From: Gemmatimonadota bacterium
Lineage (GTDB): Bacteria; Gemmatimonadota; Gemmatimonadetes; Longimicrobiales; RSA9
Length of the DNA: 64,000 nucleotides
Direction: 5' to 3'
Assembly: GCA_039715185.1 (NCBI GenBank)
Contig: JBDLIA010000001.1
Location: 1 to 64,000, forward strand
Positions 1 to 8,980 of this stretch are shown in pieces; positions within the stretch are counted from its first letter, which is position 1; every line of letters starts with the position of its first letter. A program made the position numbers and the translations under genes. The notes below the pieces were generated by a model that did not search any database, was not told the DNA's origin, and worked only from the letters and a program-made list of their open reading frames with translations.

Positions 1-810
1 ACGGCCGACCCCGACGTGGCCGCGACCGCGGCGGCAGCTGGCGTCGACCGAATCTTCGTGGACCTCGAGGAGCGCGGTAAGGCCCTGCGCCAGGCGGGTC
101 GGGACACGGTCATCAGCGGCCACACGCTGGAGGACGTATCCCGCGTCCGCGAGCGCGTCCCCGCCGGATCGCTCCTGGTCAGGATCAACCCGCCCCACGC
201 CGGTACCGCCGAAGAGGTGGAGTCGGCGCTCGCCGCGGGCGCCGACATCCTCATGCTGCCGATGTTCGAGTCGGTGGGCGAGGTAGTGTCTACGGCCGCC
301 TGCATCGGTGGACGAGTAGCCTTCGTACCCCTCGTGGAAACCGCCGCCGCGCTGCGGGCCGTACCGGATGTCGTGGCTGTACCGGGGGTCTCCGAGCTGT
401 ACATCGGACTCAACGACCTGCACTTCTCGCTCGGGCGAGACTTCCTGTTCGAGCCCCTCGCCGAGGGACTGCTGGACGCCGTTGCGGCGGCGTGCGCACA
501 AGCCGGCGTGCCCTTCGGGTTCGGTGGCGTCGCGCGCGTGGGTCAGGGCGACCTGCCCGCGGAGTGGATTCTGGGCGAGCACGTGCGGTTGGGCTCGACC
601 GCCGTCATCCTGTCGCGCGCGTTCACGCACGGCGCGGACGGCGGCCACATTCCGGGCGATGGATCCGCGCTTCGCCGCGAGCTGGACCGGCTCCGGGAAG
701 TCGAGGCCGAGCTCCGGCGGCGCACGCCGCAGGAGGTGAGCGGCAACCGTCGTCGGCTTGTCCGCCGAGTCAACGAGCTGGCGCGCGCGGCGCGCCCCAG
801 CCCCGGCTGA
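1..810 (+). CDS. HpcH/HpaI-type aldolase family protein, 5' truncated
   Basis: The frame is open from the first base, so the N-terminus lies upstream; about 269 residues are visible. Internal GTG codons (for example at 16) are unlikely to be the true start because family-like sequence is already under way. Recognisable TIM-barrel strands include VDLEERGK, LLVRINPP, ADILMLPMFES, AFVPLVETAAAL and ELYIGLNDLHFSLG. The glutamate of PLVET and the aspartate of GLNDL sit where HpcH/citrate-lyase-like enzymes bind their divalent metal (family knowledge). Members catalyse aldol addition or cleavage with pyruvate- or acetyl-CoA-type donors. The stop is 1 bp from the asnB start, in an operon of surface-glycan genes, so a role in making or decorating an unusual sugar is plausible. 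The substrate cannot be assigned. Confidence 0.75.
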   Translation, partial: TADPDVAATAAAAGVDRIFVDLEERGKALRQAGRDTVISGHTLEDVSRVRERVPAGSLLVRINPPHAGTAEEVESALAAGADILMLPMFESVGEVVSTAACIGGRVAFVPLVETAAALRAVPDVVAVPGVSELYIGLNDLHFSLGRDFLFEPLAEGLLDAVAAACAQAGVPFGFGGVARVGQGDLPAEWILGEHVRLGSTAVILSRAFTHGADGGHIPGDGSALRRELDRLREVEAELRRRTPQEVSGNRRRLVRRVNELARAARPSPG

Positions 811-811
811 T

Positions 812-2632
812 ATGTGCGGCATCTACGGCGCGTACGATCCTGAGGGACCGCCACCGGACGGGCGGGTGCTGGACGCGATGGGGCGTTCCATTTCGCACCG
901 GGGCCCCGACGACCGGGGCGTGTTCCTGGGCGATCGGTGCGCGCTCGGCAACGAAAGACTGTCGGTCATCGACCCGCTGGGAGGACACCAGCCCTTCGCA
1001 TCCGCGGACGGGTCCGTGGTGGTGGTTCAGAACGGCGAGATCTTCAACTACCTGGAACTCGCCGAGGACCTCAGGCGGGAGGGAACCCGTTTCGAAACCG
1101 CCTCTGACACCGAGGTGATCCTGCGCCTGTACGAGCGCTACGGCATCGACTTCCTGCGCATGCTGAACGGCATGTTCGCCATCGCGATCTGGGACGCGCG
1201 CGAACCCTGCCTGTGGCTGGCCCGGGATCGTATCGGCATCAAGCCGCTGTTCACCTGGCGAGACGCCGGCCGGGTTCATTTCGCCTCCGAAATCAAGGCG
1301 CTCCTGCGCGCGGGTCTCCACGCCGCCCCCGACTACCGCGCGTTGCACCATTTCCTGGGGTTCAACTACGTGCCGCCTCCGCTCACGGCGTTTCGCGGGG
1401 TGCGCCACGTCGTCCCCGGCTGCGTGGAGCGGTACGGACCGGACGGGCGCAGCGAACGACGCTGGTGGGATCTGATCCAGGACAGGGAAGCCGACGCTGC
1501 CGGGCCGGATTGGGGGGAGCGATTCCTCGAGATTCTGGCGGACGCCGTACGTATCCGCATGCGCGCCGACGTGCCCTACGGCGCCTTTCTCTCGGGCGGA
1601 GTCGACTCGTCCACCATCGTCGCCCTCATGGCCCGCCAGAGCGAGACACCCGTCCGGACGTTCTCGATCGGATTCGAGGACGAGCGTTTCGACGAGTCCC
1701 GTTACGCGGCTCAGGCGGCCGAGCGATTCGGCACGGTCCACACGCAGCGCGTCGTCGACCCGGACATGCTCGATTCGTGGCCCCTGGCGCTGTACCACTG
1801 CGACCAGCCGCACGGCGACGTGTCGTTTCTTCCCACGCTGCGCGTGTCCGAGCTGGCGGCCCGGGACGTGACGGTCGTGCTTACGGGCGATGGGGGCGAC
1901 GAGCTCTTCGCGGGCTACGACAAGTATCGGGATTTTTTCGCGGGTCCGACGCCGGACGGCGAGTTGGACTTTCGGGCGGCCTATTCCGAGGCGCTGGAGC
2001 TGTTTACGGCGGAGGGCAGGAGGTCGCTGTACGGAGCCGGGCCCCTGGCGGAATGGGCCGGCGAGTCCAACGCCGACTTTCTGGCTCCGTGGTTCGACGC
2101 CTCCCGCTCCCTCGACCGCGTAAACAGGGCCCTGCACATCGACATGAGCCTGCTGCTGCCGGGCAACAACCTGGTCAAGCCCGATCGGATGGGGATGGCC
2201 GTCTCGCTGGAGGCCCGGACGCCGCTTCTGGATCACCGGATGATGGAGTTCGCGTTTGGAACGCCGGGTCGGTGCAAGCTTCGGGGCGGTGTCACCAAGG
2301 TCGCCTTCAAGGATGCGGTGTCCGACCTGATCGGCGTCGACCTCGCGCATCGTCGCAAGCAGATGCTCACCGTGCCCATCGGAGAGTGGTTCCGGGGGAA
2401 GCTGGCGCCGTTTGTGCGCTCGGTCCTGCTGTCGGAGGAGTCCCGCGACCGAGCGCTGTTCGAGCCCCGAGCGGTCTCCGCTCTGATCGAGGCCCACGAG
2501 CGAGGGCACGAGAACAGAACGCGCGAACTCCGCGCTCTCCTGGCGGTCGAGCTGTGGGCGCGAGTATTCCTGGATCGAGCCTGCGAATCGCCCCCGGTGG
2601 CGGAGGAGATTCTGGGCGTCGGCATCGGTTGA
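812..2632 (+). CDS. asnB: Asparagine synthase (glutamine-hydrolysing) family amidotransferase
   Basis: 606 residues. The ATG at 812 gives MCGIYG, placing Cys2 as the N-terminal nucleophile of a class II glutamine amidotransferase domain (about residues 2-200), which requires exactly this start. The synthetase domain carries the PP-loop SGGVDSS (residues 261-267), GDGGDELFAGYDKY and the C-terminal signature EARTPLLDH. Free asparagine synthesis is the textbook reaction: ATP activation of aspartate, with ammonia channelled from glutamine. Stand-alone AsnB-like proteins in polysaccharide clusters often amidate a sugar carboxylate or other acid instead. Here it lies between an aldolase and an O-antigen ligase, so a glycan-modifying role is the preferred inference. 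All visible catalytic motifs are intact. Confidence 0.9.
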   Translation: MCGIYGAYDPEGPPPDGRVLDAMGRSISHRGPDDRGVFLGDRCALGNERLSVIDPLGGHQPFASADGSVVVVQNGEIFNYLELAEDLRREGTRFETASDTEVILRLYERYGIDFLRMLNGMFAIAIWDAREPCLWLARDRIGIKPLFTWRDAGRVHFASEIKALLRAGLHAAPDYRALHHFLGFNYVPPPLTAFRGVRHVVPGCVERYGPDGRSERRWWDLIQDREADAAGPDWGERFLEILADAVRIRMRADVPYGAFLSGGVDSSTIVALMARQSETPVRTFSIGFEDERFDESRYAAQAAERFGTVHTQRVVDPDMLDSWPLALYHCDQPHGDVSFLPTLRVSELAARDVTVVLTGDGGDELFAGYDKYRDFFAGPTPDGELDFRAAYSEALELFTAEGRRSLYGAGPLAEWAGESNADFLAPWFDASRSLDRVNRALHIDMSLLLPGNNLVKPDRMGMAVSLEARTPLLDHRMMEFAFGTPGRCKLRGGVTKVAFKDAVSDLIGVDLAHRRKQMLTVPIGEWFRGKLAPFVRSVLLSEESRDRALFEPRAVSALIEAHERGHENRTRELRALLAVELWARVFLDRACESPPVAEEILGVGIG

Positions 2633-2653
2633 GGTCGCCACCGTGAAGCGCCT

Positions 2654-3877
2654 ATGCTCTCGCTAGCCGTAGCTCCGTTGCAGCTGGCCGTTGCCTTCCT
2701 GGCGCCGGTAGCCGGGCTGCCGACCGCGCTCGCGCTCACCGTCGCGCTGATGCCACTGGGCAACGTCTATGTCGGCGGCGTGGCGCTCGGCGTCGTCGCC
2801 GCCTGGTACGCGGCGGCGGCATCTGCCCCAGGCGCGGACCGGCCGGTGCTCATGCCCGGGCTGCTGGTCTGGTTCTGGGGCGGGTGGATGGTGGTCGCCG
2901 CGGTTTCGACCGCGTTCAACGGCGCCACGCCACGTCAGGTCGGCCAACTGGCCGAATTCCTGTTCTACGGGGGCATCGCCACGCTCTCATACAACCTCGC
3001 GGCCTCCGTGGAGGGCGCGCGTCAGCGCATCCTCGCGGGCCTCATCGCCGCGGCGTGGCTGCTGGGGGTGGCGTCGATCGTCGCGGCGCGGGCGGAGGCC
3101 ACCGATCTGCTGTTCGGCCGCAACGAGGGCGCCTTCTTTCTCCTGCTGTCCGGTGTCGTGGTGCCGCTCGCCGTTCTGGAAGGAGGTCGCCTCCGACGGC
3201 GCTGGTTCGCGTGGGCCACGATCGGCGTCTCAGTGGGCGCCATAGTCGTATCCGATTCGCGGGCCGCGATGGCCGGGGCGGTTCTGTGCGGCGCGGGTTG
3301 GCTCGCGTGGCGGATCGCGATCGGCAGGCGGAGAGGCCTGTCCGCGCTCGTATTGAGCATCGGGGTCGCTGGTGGAGCTTTCTTCGTCGTCCTGCGCGGC
3401 CCGGCCTCACTCGTGCCCGGGGACTTCTCAACGCTGGAGCGGGTCGCCCTGCTACAGCAGAGCTATGCTCTTTTCCTCGAGCGGCCTCTGGTCGGACACG
3501 GCTGGAACGCGCTCGAGTCTCTGCTCCGGTCGTCCGTGTACACCGAGCTGGTATATCCCCATCCGCACAACACGTACGCGCGCTTCGCCGCGGAGCTCGG
3601 GGTGGCCGGACTCGGGCTCCTGCTCGTGCTTTACGGGGGGCTGTTCCTGCGCGGCCTGCGTGCTCACCGGGCGGGCCTCGAGGAAGCGGCCCTGCTGGCG
3701 CTCCTGCTCGCTCTCACGCTCAGCGCCATGTCCATGGTCGCGGTCGTCTTCTACGGCGCTAGCAGGGCGCTCGTCACGGCGGTGCTGCTCGGCGTGGCGT
3801 GCTCGTATCGCTCCGGCGAGGGTGATCGGCGCGCCGCCGACGGGCATGGCCGGGCGGGACCGGAGAGGGTGGGATGA
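2654..3877 (+). CDS. O-antigen ligase/polymerase (Wzy_C) family membrane protein
   Basis: 407 residues, highly hydrophobic, with about ten to twelve predicted membrane segments across the whole length. The large periplasmic loop near residues 290-320 contains HPHNTYARFAAELG, the histidine-asparagine region typical of Wzy_C/WaaL proteins. Such enzymes polymerise lipid-linked repeat units or transfer the finished chain to an acceptor at the periplasmic face of the inner membrane. The start is 21 bp after asnB, and the TGA overlaps the ATG of the next glycosyltransferase by 4 bp, indicating translational coupling. The sequence cannot separate a Wzy polymerase from a ligase. Confidence 0.8.
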   Translation: MLSLAVAPLQLAVAFLAPVAGLPTALALTVALMPLGNVYVGGVALGVVAAWYAAAASAPGADRPVLMPGLLVWFWGGWMVVAAVSTAFNGATPRQVGQLAEFLFYGGIATLSYNLAASVEGARQRILAGLIAAAWLLGVASIVAARAEATDLLFGRNEGAFFLLLSGVVVPLAVLEGGRLRRRWFAWATIGVSVGAIVVSDSRAAMAGAVLCGAGWLAWRIAIGRRRGLSALVLSIGVAGGAFFVVLRGPASLVPGDFSTLERVALLQQSYALFLERPLVGHGWNALESLLRSSVYTELVYPHPHNTYARFAAELGVAGLGLLLVLYGGLFLRGLRAHRAGLEEAALLALLLALTLSAMSMVAVVFYGASRALVTAVLLGVACSYRSGEGDRRAADGHGRAGPERVG

Positions 3878-4980
3878 AGATCCTGCAGGCGCGGTCCGGG
3901 TTCGAGGACAACGGCCCCGGCACGCAGGCGCTGACCATCTCGCGTGAGCTGCGGGATCGGGGGTACGAAGTGATCTTCGCCGCCGGTGGCGGCGACTATC
4001 TCGGGACCATCCGCGACGCCGGGTTCGACGTGGCGTTGATCCCCGCCATGCGCCGCGAGAAGCGCGACCCCGCGACCGTCGCTCGAGCGGCTTGGGCGCT
4101 GCGCCGGCTAATCCGCGAGCGCGGCATCGCAGTCGTTCATGCCCACAACGCGGCGGCCGCCCTCACCGCGTGGGCGGGCTCGCGATTGGGCGGGAGCGGC
4201 GTGCGGCTGGTGCACTCCGTCCGTGGCATCGAGCTGCGGGCTTCGCACCGGTGGCGGAACTGGATATACCGCCGGTATCCGGCCGAATTGCTGGCGGTTT
4301 CCCAGTACACGCGCGACAAGCTGCTCGAAGTGGGAGCCGATTCGGCGCGCATCAGGGTGTCCTACAACGGGGTGGATACGCGGCGTTTCGATCCGGATAG
4401 CGTGAGCGGGGCCGACGTCCGCCGTAAATACGGCCTCGGCGACGGGGTCGTCGCCGGGCACGTGGGCTCCATGAAGACGCGCGCGAAGGGACAACACGTG
4501 TTGATTCGCGCCTTGGGACGGCTCCGCGAGCGCGTCCCTGACCTGCGGATTCTTCTCGTCGGGGACGGCGTGGAGCGGCCTCGGTTGGAGGAGCTGGCGC
4601 GGGCCGAGGGCGTGGCGGACAGGGTCGTCTTCGTGGGGCGCAGATTCGACGCCGAGCGCTTCCACGCGGTGTTCGACGTCTACGCTCAGCCGTCGGTGTG
4701 GGGCGAGATGTTTCCCAACTCCATCCTCGAGGCGATGGCCATGGCCACGCCCTGGGTGGGTAGCCGACTCGGCGGCCTGGCCGAGCTGACCGCGAACGGG
4801 CGCGCCGGAACACTCGTCGAACCGGGCGACGTGGACGCGCTTGCCGACGCGCTCCAGAGGCTTGCGCTGGATCCACGGGAGCGCGCGGAGAGAGGATCAG
4901 CGGGCCGCGCGGAGGTGCGGGAGCGCTTCTCGGTCGGCGCGGTGGTGGACGGCATCGTGGCCGCGTACACCGATGAGTGA
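3874..4980 (+). CDS. Glycosyltransferase family 4 protein
   Basis: 368 residues with a GT-B fold. The N-terminal domain has GPGTQALTISRELRDRGYEV, typical of GT4 acceptor domains. The C-terminal nucleotide-sugar domain has VGSMKTRAKGQHVLIRAL, then GEMFPNSILEAMAMATP containing the spaced acidic pair that contacts the donor, and GGLAELTANGRAGTLVEPGD. It probably adds a hexose from a UDP- or GDP-sugar to a lipid-linked oligosaccharide in the cytoplasm. It overlaps the upstream ligase by ATGA and the downstream sugar transferase by 8 bp, so it belongs to the same operon. Donor and linkage cannot be predicted. Confidence 0.85.
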   Translation: MKILQARSGFEDNGPGTQALTISRELRDRGYEVIFAAGGGDYLGTIRDAGFDVALIPAMRREKRDPATVARAAWALRRLIRERGIAVVHAHNAAAALTAWAGSRLGGSGVRLVHSVRGIELRASHRWRNWIYRRYPAELLAVSQYTRDKLLEVGADSARIRVSYNGVDTRRFDPDSVSGADVRRKYGLGDGVVAGHVGSMKTRAKGQHVLIRALGRLRERVPDLRILLVGDGVERPRLEELARAEGVADRVVFVGRRFDAERFHAVFDVYAQPSVWGEMFPNSILEAMAMATPWVGSRLGGLAELTANGRAGTLVEPGDVDALADALQRLALDPRERAERGSAGRAEVRERFSVGAVVDGIVAAYTDE

Positions 4981-5596
4981 GGGTCCCGACTCACGTTTCT
5001 CGGGTGCTCCGCCGGGCGCCGGCGGGTGGTTTGGGGATTTGGCCGTTCGTGCGTTGGACGTAGCGGTCGCCGCCGCGGCACTGGTCGTTCTGGCGCCCGC
5101 GCTGCTCGCGATCGCGGCGTGGATCCGCATGGACTCTGTCGGCCCAGCGCTGTTCAGACAGCGCCGCGTGGGACTCCACGGCGCGTCATTCGAGTTACTG
5201 AAGTTCCGCTCCATGACCCAAGGCGCCGCGCGCATCGGCCCGCTCTCGACGAGTCCCAGGGACCCCAGGATAACGAGGGCGGGTGCGATCCTGAGGGGGA
5301 CCAGCGTGGACGAGTTGCCTCAGCTTCTCAACGTGCTGGCGGGACACATGAGCCTGGTTGGGCCACGCCCCGACTTGCCTCACCAGATCGCCGCGCTCTC
5401 GCCGGAGGACCGGTCCGCGCGCTGCTCGGTGCGGCCCGGGTTGACGGGTTTGGCCCAGGTCGAGAACAGGCACGGCGGGACGCCGCAGGAGCGGCTGGGC
5501 TGGGACCTCGATTACGCCGCGCGAAGATCAATCTGGCTCAACGCGCGGATCGTGGCCCGGACGTTGGGCGCGATGGTCACCAAGCGATCGTACTGA
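4973..5596 (+). CDS. Initiating sugar transferase (polyprenyl-phosphate phosphoglycosyltransferase)
   Basis: 207 residues from the ATG at 4973, which overlaps the end of the preceding gene. One N-terminal hydrophobic segment (about residues 27-48) is followed by the bacterial sugar transferase domain: LFRQRRVGLHGASFELLKFRSM, DELPQLLNVLAGHMSLVGPRPD and RPGLTGLAQV. The aspartate-glutamate pair in the VDELPQ region is the catalytic dyad of monotopic phosphoglycosyltransferases. This enzyme transfers a sugar-1-phosphate to undecaprenyl phosphate and starts repeat-unit assembly. Its length matches short WcaJ/PglC-like proteins that lack the extra N-terminal membrane domain. It is the best marker that this cluster builds a lipid-linked glycan. 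Confidence 0.88.
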   Translation: MSEGPDSRFSGAPPGAGGWFGDLAVRALDVAVAAAALVVLAPALLAIAAWIRMDSVGPALFRQRRVGLHGASFELLKFRSMTQGAARIGPLSTSPRDPRITRAGAILRGTSVDELPQLLNVLAGHMSLVGPRPDLPHQIAALSPEDRSARCSVRPGLTGLAQVENRHGGTPQERLGWDLDYAARRSIWLNARIVARTLGAMVTKRSY

Positions 5597-5598
5597 GC

Positions 5599-6825
5599 GT
5601 GCCTGAACGGTCTACGGTCCTCTTCGTCGCGTACGGCGGCGGGCACGTCAGGACGCTATTGCCCGTCGCACGGTCGCTCTACAGCCGCAGCCGTCAGGCG
5701 GTTCGGTTCATGGCTCTCACGACCGCCGGCGCCGTGGTCGAGGGAGCGGGCCTCCCCACCGAGGGGTTTCGCCACTTGCCAGAGGCCCGTGACGCCCGCG
5801 TGGCGGAGACGGGCCGGAGGCTTGCTGCATCCCTGCCTTCGAGCGTCGTGAGCGAGGCAGAGTCGGTCGCCTATCTAGGGCTGTCCTACCTCGACATGGA
5901 GGCGCGACTGGGGCACGCCGCCGCAGCCCGCCGTTACGACGAACTCGGTAGGCAAGCGTTCCTTCAACTGGGCGTCTTCCGCCGAGAGTTCGCCCGCCGC
6001 CGGCCGGACCTGGTGGTGGCCACCAACTCGCCGCGCGCGGAGCGCGCCGCGTTGGAGGTGGCCGGCGAGTTGGGGATCCCGTCGATCTGCGTCGTCGACC
6101 TCTTCGGCACGCGCGAGGCGCGGCGGCTGGCCCGACCGGGCTACGGCCGGCGCCTGTGCGTTCTCTCGGAGGCAGTGCGTGAGGCGATGGTTGGCGCGGG
6201 GAGGCCGCCCGAGGAGGTAGTCGTTACCGGCAACCCCGCGTTCGACGCTCTGCTCGGCGCCGAGACGCGAGCTGCCGGGTCCGCGCTCCGGTCGCGCAAA
6301 GGCTGGGGCGACTCGCCGGTGATCCTGTGGGCGACCCAGCCGCTGCCCCGCGCAGCAGAGCAGGCCGCCTATGCGCGCCGGATCGACGCGCGCGTGCGAG
6401 CGCTAGCCCGGGCGCGTCCGGACTGGACGTTGGTGGTGCGGCGTCACCCGAGCGAGGCGAGGGACGATCGGCCGGACCTCGGCGCCCTCGAACAGAGCGC
6501 GCGCGAGGAGCCCCTGGCCGAGCTTCTTCACGCGGTGGACGTGGTCGTGACGATGGGTTCCACGGTCGGCCTGGAGGCGGCACTCGCCGGGCGTCGGGTG
6601 GTCCAGATCCTGGGCTCCACCTACTCCGCTGATGTGCCCTACGCCGAAGAGGGGATCGCCATCGCCGCGCCCGACCCGGAAAGTCTGGAGCTGGCGGTCG
6701 AGCGGGCCCTGGACTCACCGGCAGCGGCCGACCCCGGTCTCATGGGCGACGGGCGGGCGACCAGCCGCGTCGTCGATGAGATTGATACCCTCTTGAAGGC
6801 GTCGCGCCGTGGAGCGGACCGGTGA
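5599..6825 (+). CDS. Glycosyltransferase/UDP-GlcNAc 2-epimerase-fold protein
   Basis: 408 residues from GTG 5599, 2 bp after the sugar transferase stop. The start VLFVAYGGGHVRTLLPVARSL is a GT-B glycine-rich loop. The middle has RRPDLVVATNSPRAERAALEVA, and the C-terminal half has VVVTGNPAFDALLG and VDVVVTMGSTVGLEAALAGRRV, the pattern of nucleotide-sugar-binding domains in MurG-, LpxB- and WecB-like proteins. It could be a glycosyltransferase or a hydrolysing or non-hydrolysing 2-epimerase; the motifs do not decide. It overlaps the flippase start by GTGA, so it is coupled to the same glycan operon. Confidence 0.65.
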   Translation: MPERSTVLFVAYGGGHVRTLLPVARSLYSRSRQAVRFMALTTAGAVVEGAGLPTEGFRHLPEARDARVAETGRRLAASLPSSVVSEAESVAYLGLSYLDMEARLGHAAAARRYDELGRQAFLQLGVFRREFARRRPDLVVATNSPRAERAALEVAGELGIPSICVVDLFGTREARRLARPGYGRRLCVLSEAVREAMVGAGRPPEEVVVTGNPAFDALLGAETRAAGSALRSRKGWGDSPVILWATQPLPRAAEQAAYARRIDARVRALARARPDWTLVVRRHPSEARDDRPDLGALEQSAREEPLAELLHAVDVVVTMGSTVGLEAALAGRRVVQILGSTYSADVPYAEEGIAIAAPDPESLELAVERALDSPAAADPGLMGDGRATSRVVDEIDTLLKASRRGADR

Positions 6826-8117
6826 GCGCGGGGGACCGACTCATCTTCAGGGGGGCGGCGGTCAGCTACGTAATTCGGGTGCTGGGGGTCGGGGCCGGCC
6901 TGGGGCTGCACGTGGCGTTGGCGCGCTGGCTCGGAGAGTCCGAGTACGGAGGGTACGCGTTCGTCACTTCGGTTCTGCCCATAGTGGGAATCCTGGCCAC
7001 CCTGGGGCTGCCGATGGCCGCTGTGCGCTTCTGGCCGGAATACGGGGCGGCATCGGACTCGGCGCGCCTGGCCGGGTTCCACGCCTTTTCCACGCGCGCG
7101 GTGATCGGGGCGGGCGCCGCTGGCCTGCTCCTGACCCTGCTGGCGGTGCCGTTCCTGGGAGCCGAGGGAAACGTCATCCGACGGTCCACCCTGGTCGCGT
7201 CGCCCCTCATCCCGATTCTCGCGCTCATTCGCTATCGGCAGGAGGCTCTCCGAGGGCTGAAGAGGATCGCCGCCTCTCAGGCGTTCGAGCAGGTCATACT
7301 GCCCGTAGGCATCCTGCTCGCCGCTGGCGCCTGGATCCTCGGCGGCAGGTCGCTGGACGCGCCGACGGTGATCCTCATTCACCTGGGGGTCGCCGCGGCC
7401 GGTATCGTCGGCCTGGGCCGGCTCCTCCGGCGGGACATCCCGGATGCGGTGCCCGCCTGGACCAGACAGGACATGCGCGTGTGGTTGGCGGTGTCGTTGC
7501 CGCTCATGGGATCGACCTTCGTGTCGGGTTTCATGCCGCGCGCCGCGCCGCTCTTTCTCGGCATCCAGGGGAGTCCCGCCTCGGTGGCGCATTACGTCGC
7601 CGCCTTCAAACTGGCCACGGTGCTGAAGTTCTCGCTCAGCGCCGTCAACGCGATCCTGGCTCCGACGGTTGCCGAGCGCTACGGCCGCGGAGACCGCGCG
7701 GCCTTGCAGGCAGAGGTGAGCCGGACGGTGCGACGGGCGTTCGCCATCACGGTGCCCATCGCGCTGGCGATCGTCGCGTTTCGCGGACCCTTGCTGAGCC
7801 TGTTCGGAGAAGGCTTCGTGGTGGGGAGCCGCGTTCTGCTCATCCTCGTGGGAGCCGAGCTCGTAAACGTCGCGGCCGGACCCGTCGGTCCCCTGCTCAC
7901 CATGACCGGCCACCAGAGGTTCTATCTCGGGGTTCTGAGCGCCGTCGCGGCGGTCACGGCCGGCGCCATGCCGCTGGCGATCGCCGCGGGAGGCATAGAA
8001 GGCGCAGCCTGGGTCGCGCTGCTGGCCGCGGTCCTCTGGAACGGCATCCTGGCGGCCGGCACGATCCGGCGCACCGGCATAGCCCCCTACCTCACCGTTG
8101 GGCGGCGGTCCGCGTGA
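6822..8117 (+). CDS. Wzx-type oligosaccharide flippase (MOP superfamily)
   Basis: 431 residues with roughly 12 to 14 hydrophobic helices. The N-terminus LIFRGAAVSYVIRVLGVGAGLG followed by ALARWLGESEYGGYAFV is characteristic of polysaccharide biosynthesis (PF01943-like) flippases. It would flip undecaprenyl-pyrophosphate-linked repeat units to the periplasm for the Wzy-like protein encoded at 2654. The GTG start overlaps the preceding stop, and the stop overlaps the sulfotransferase start by 4 bp. A MurJ-type lipid II flippase is a less likely alternative given the neighbourhood. Confidence 0.82.
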   Translation: MSAGDRLIFRGAAVSYVIRVLGVGAGLGLHVALARWLGESEYGGYAFVTSVLPIVGILATLGLPMAAVRFWPEYGAASDSARLAGFHAFSTRAVIGAGAAGLLLTLLAVPFLGAEGNVIRRSTLVASPLIPILALIRYRQEALRGLKRIAASQAFEQVILPVGILLAAGAWILGGRSLDAPTVILIHLGVAAAGIVGLGRLLRRDIPDAVPAWTRQDMRVWLAVSLPLMGSTFVSGFMPRAAPLFLGIQGSPASVAHYVAAFKLATVLKFSLSAVNAILAPTVAERYGRGDRAALQAEVSRTVRRAFAITVPIALAIVAFRGPLLSLFGEGFVVGSRVLLILVGAELVNVAAGPVGPLLTMTGHQRFYLGVLSAVAAVTAGAMPLAIAAGGIEGAAWVALLAAVLWNGILAAGTIRRTGIAPYLTVGRRSA

Positions 8118-8917
8118 GTGGGTCTCTGCCGACGGATGAATCGGCGGCGGCCGGCGCCGCCGCGCCGTTCGCGATCATCACCGGGATGCACCGCTCCAAC
8201 ACGTCGCTGCTCGCCCGGGTGCTGAATCACGCGGGGCTGGCCGTGGGTGACCAACTGATCGGCGCCAACGAGTTCAACCCGTACGGCCATTACGAGGACG
8301 ATCCCATCGCGCGTTGGCACAAGGAGGTGCTGGCGCGTAGGGGCCTGGGCTGGCGGGTTCTGACCGACCCCCGAATCAGGGTCGACCCCGAGGAATTCCA
8401 GGGCGCGGTCCGCTACGTGGAAGCCCGTCGCGCTCGGGCATCCGGACCCTGGGGGTTCAAGGTGCCGCACGCGGTGCTGGCGCTGGACGCGTGGGCGAGA
8501 TTCCCCGAGGCGCGCTTCGCGTTCATCTTCCGGCACCCGCGGGAGGTGATCGGTTCGCTGCTCCGTCGCGCCGGCATCCAGCTGTACTACAAGCCGTACT
8601 ATCCGGGCCAGGCCATGCGCACGTACGTCGTCTACAACAGGCTCATTCGCGATTTCCGCCGGGCGCACCCCGCGCGCTCGTACCTGATCGACAACCGCGA
8701 CCTGCTGGTCGATCCGGCCGGCGTGGTCGCCCATCTGTCGGAGCGCCTGGGTCTCGGCGCGTTGTCCCTTCGAGAGGGCGGCCTGGTCGATCGCGGGCTG
8801 ACCGGGCGAACACACGGCGGCCTGCCGGAGCTCGTCGCCGCCGGTCTCTCTCGAGCCCGGGCGCCGAAGGTGGTATACCGTGAACTGGTAGCGTTGAGCG
8901 ACTCCGCCGGACGCTAG
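8114..8917 (+). CDS. Sulfotransferase family protein
   Basis: 267 residues from GTG 8114. The N-terminal segment FAIITGMHRSNTSLLARVL is the 5'-phosphosulfate-binding loop, in which GMHRSGTS is the usual form. FAFIFRHPREVIGSLLRRAG is the 3'-phosphate-binding region with the conserved Arg and Ser. Members transfer sulfate from PAPS to hydroxyl groups. As the last gene of the coupled run 812-8917 it probably sulfates the glycan made by this cluster. No PAPS synthesis genes are in the window, so activated sulfate would come from elsewhere. Confidence 0.78.
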   Translation: MSGSLPTDESAAAGAAAPFAIITGMHRSNTSLLARVLNHAGLAVGDQLIGANEFNPYGHYEDDPIARWHKEVLARRGLGWRVLTDPRIRVDPEEFQGAVRYVEARRARASGPWGFKVPHAVLALDAWARFPEARFAFIFRHPREVIGSLLRRAGIQLYYKPYYPGQAMRTYVVYNRLIRDFRRAHPARSYLIDNRDLLVDPAGVVAHLSERLGLGALSLREGGLVDRGLTGRTHGGLPELVAAGLSRARAPKVVYRELVALSDSAGR

Positions 8918-8980
8918 CGTGAGTCCGGGTGCCAGCCCCCGACGCTAGAGTTTTGGGGCCGTCGTGGGTAGCTTCTGGAC

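Noticed and set aside
770-2641. Long open frame antisense to asnB
   Set aside because: High-GC codon bias leaves the opposite strand open; the translation is Arg/Gln/His-rich with no motif, while the plus strand has a complete AsnB.
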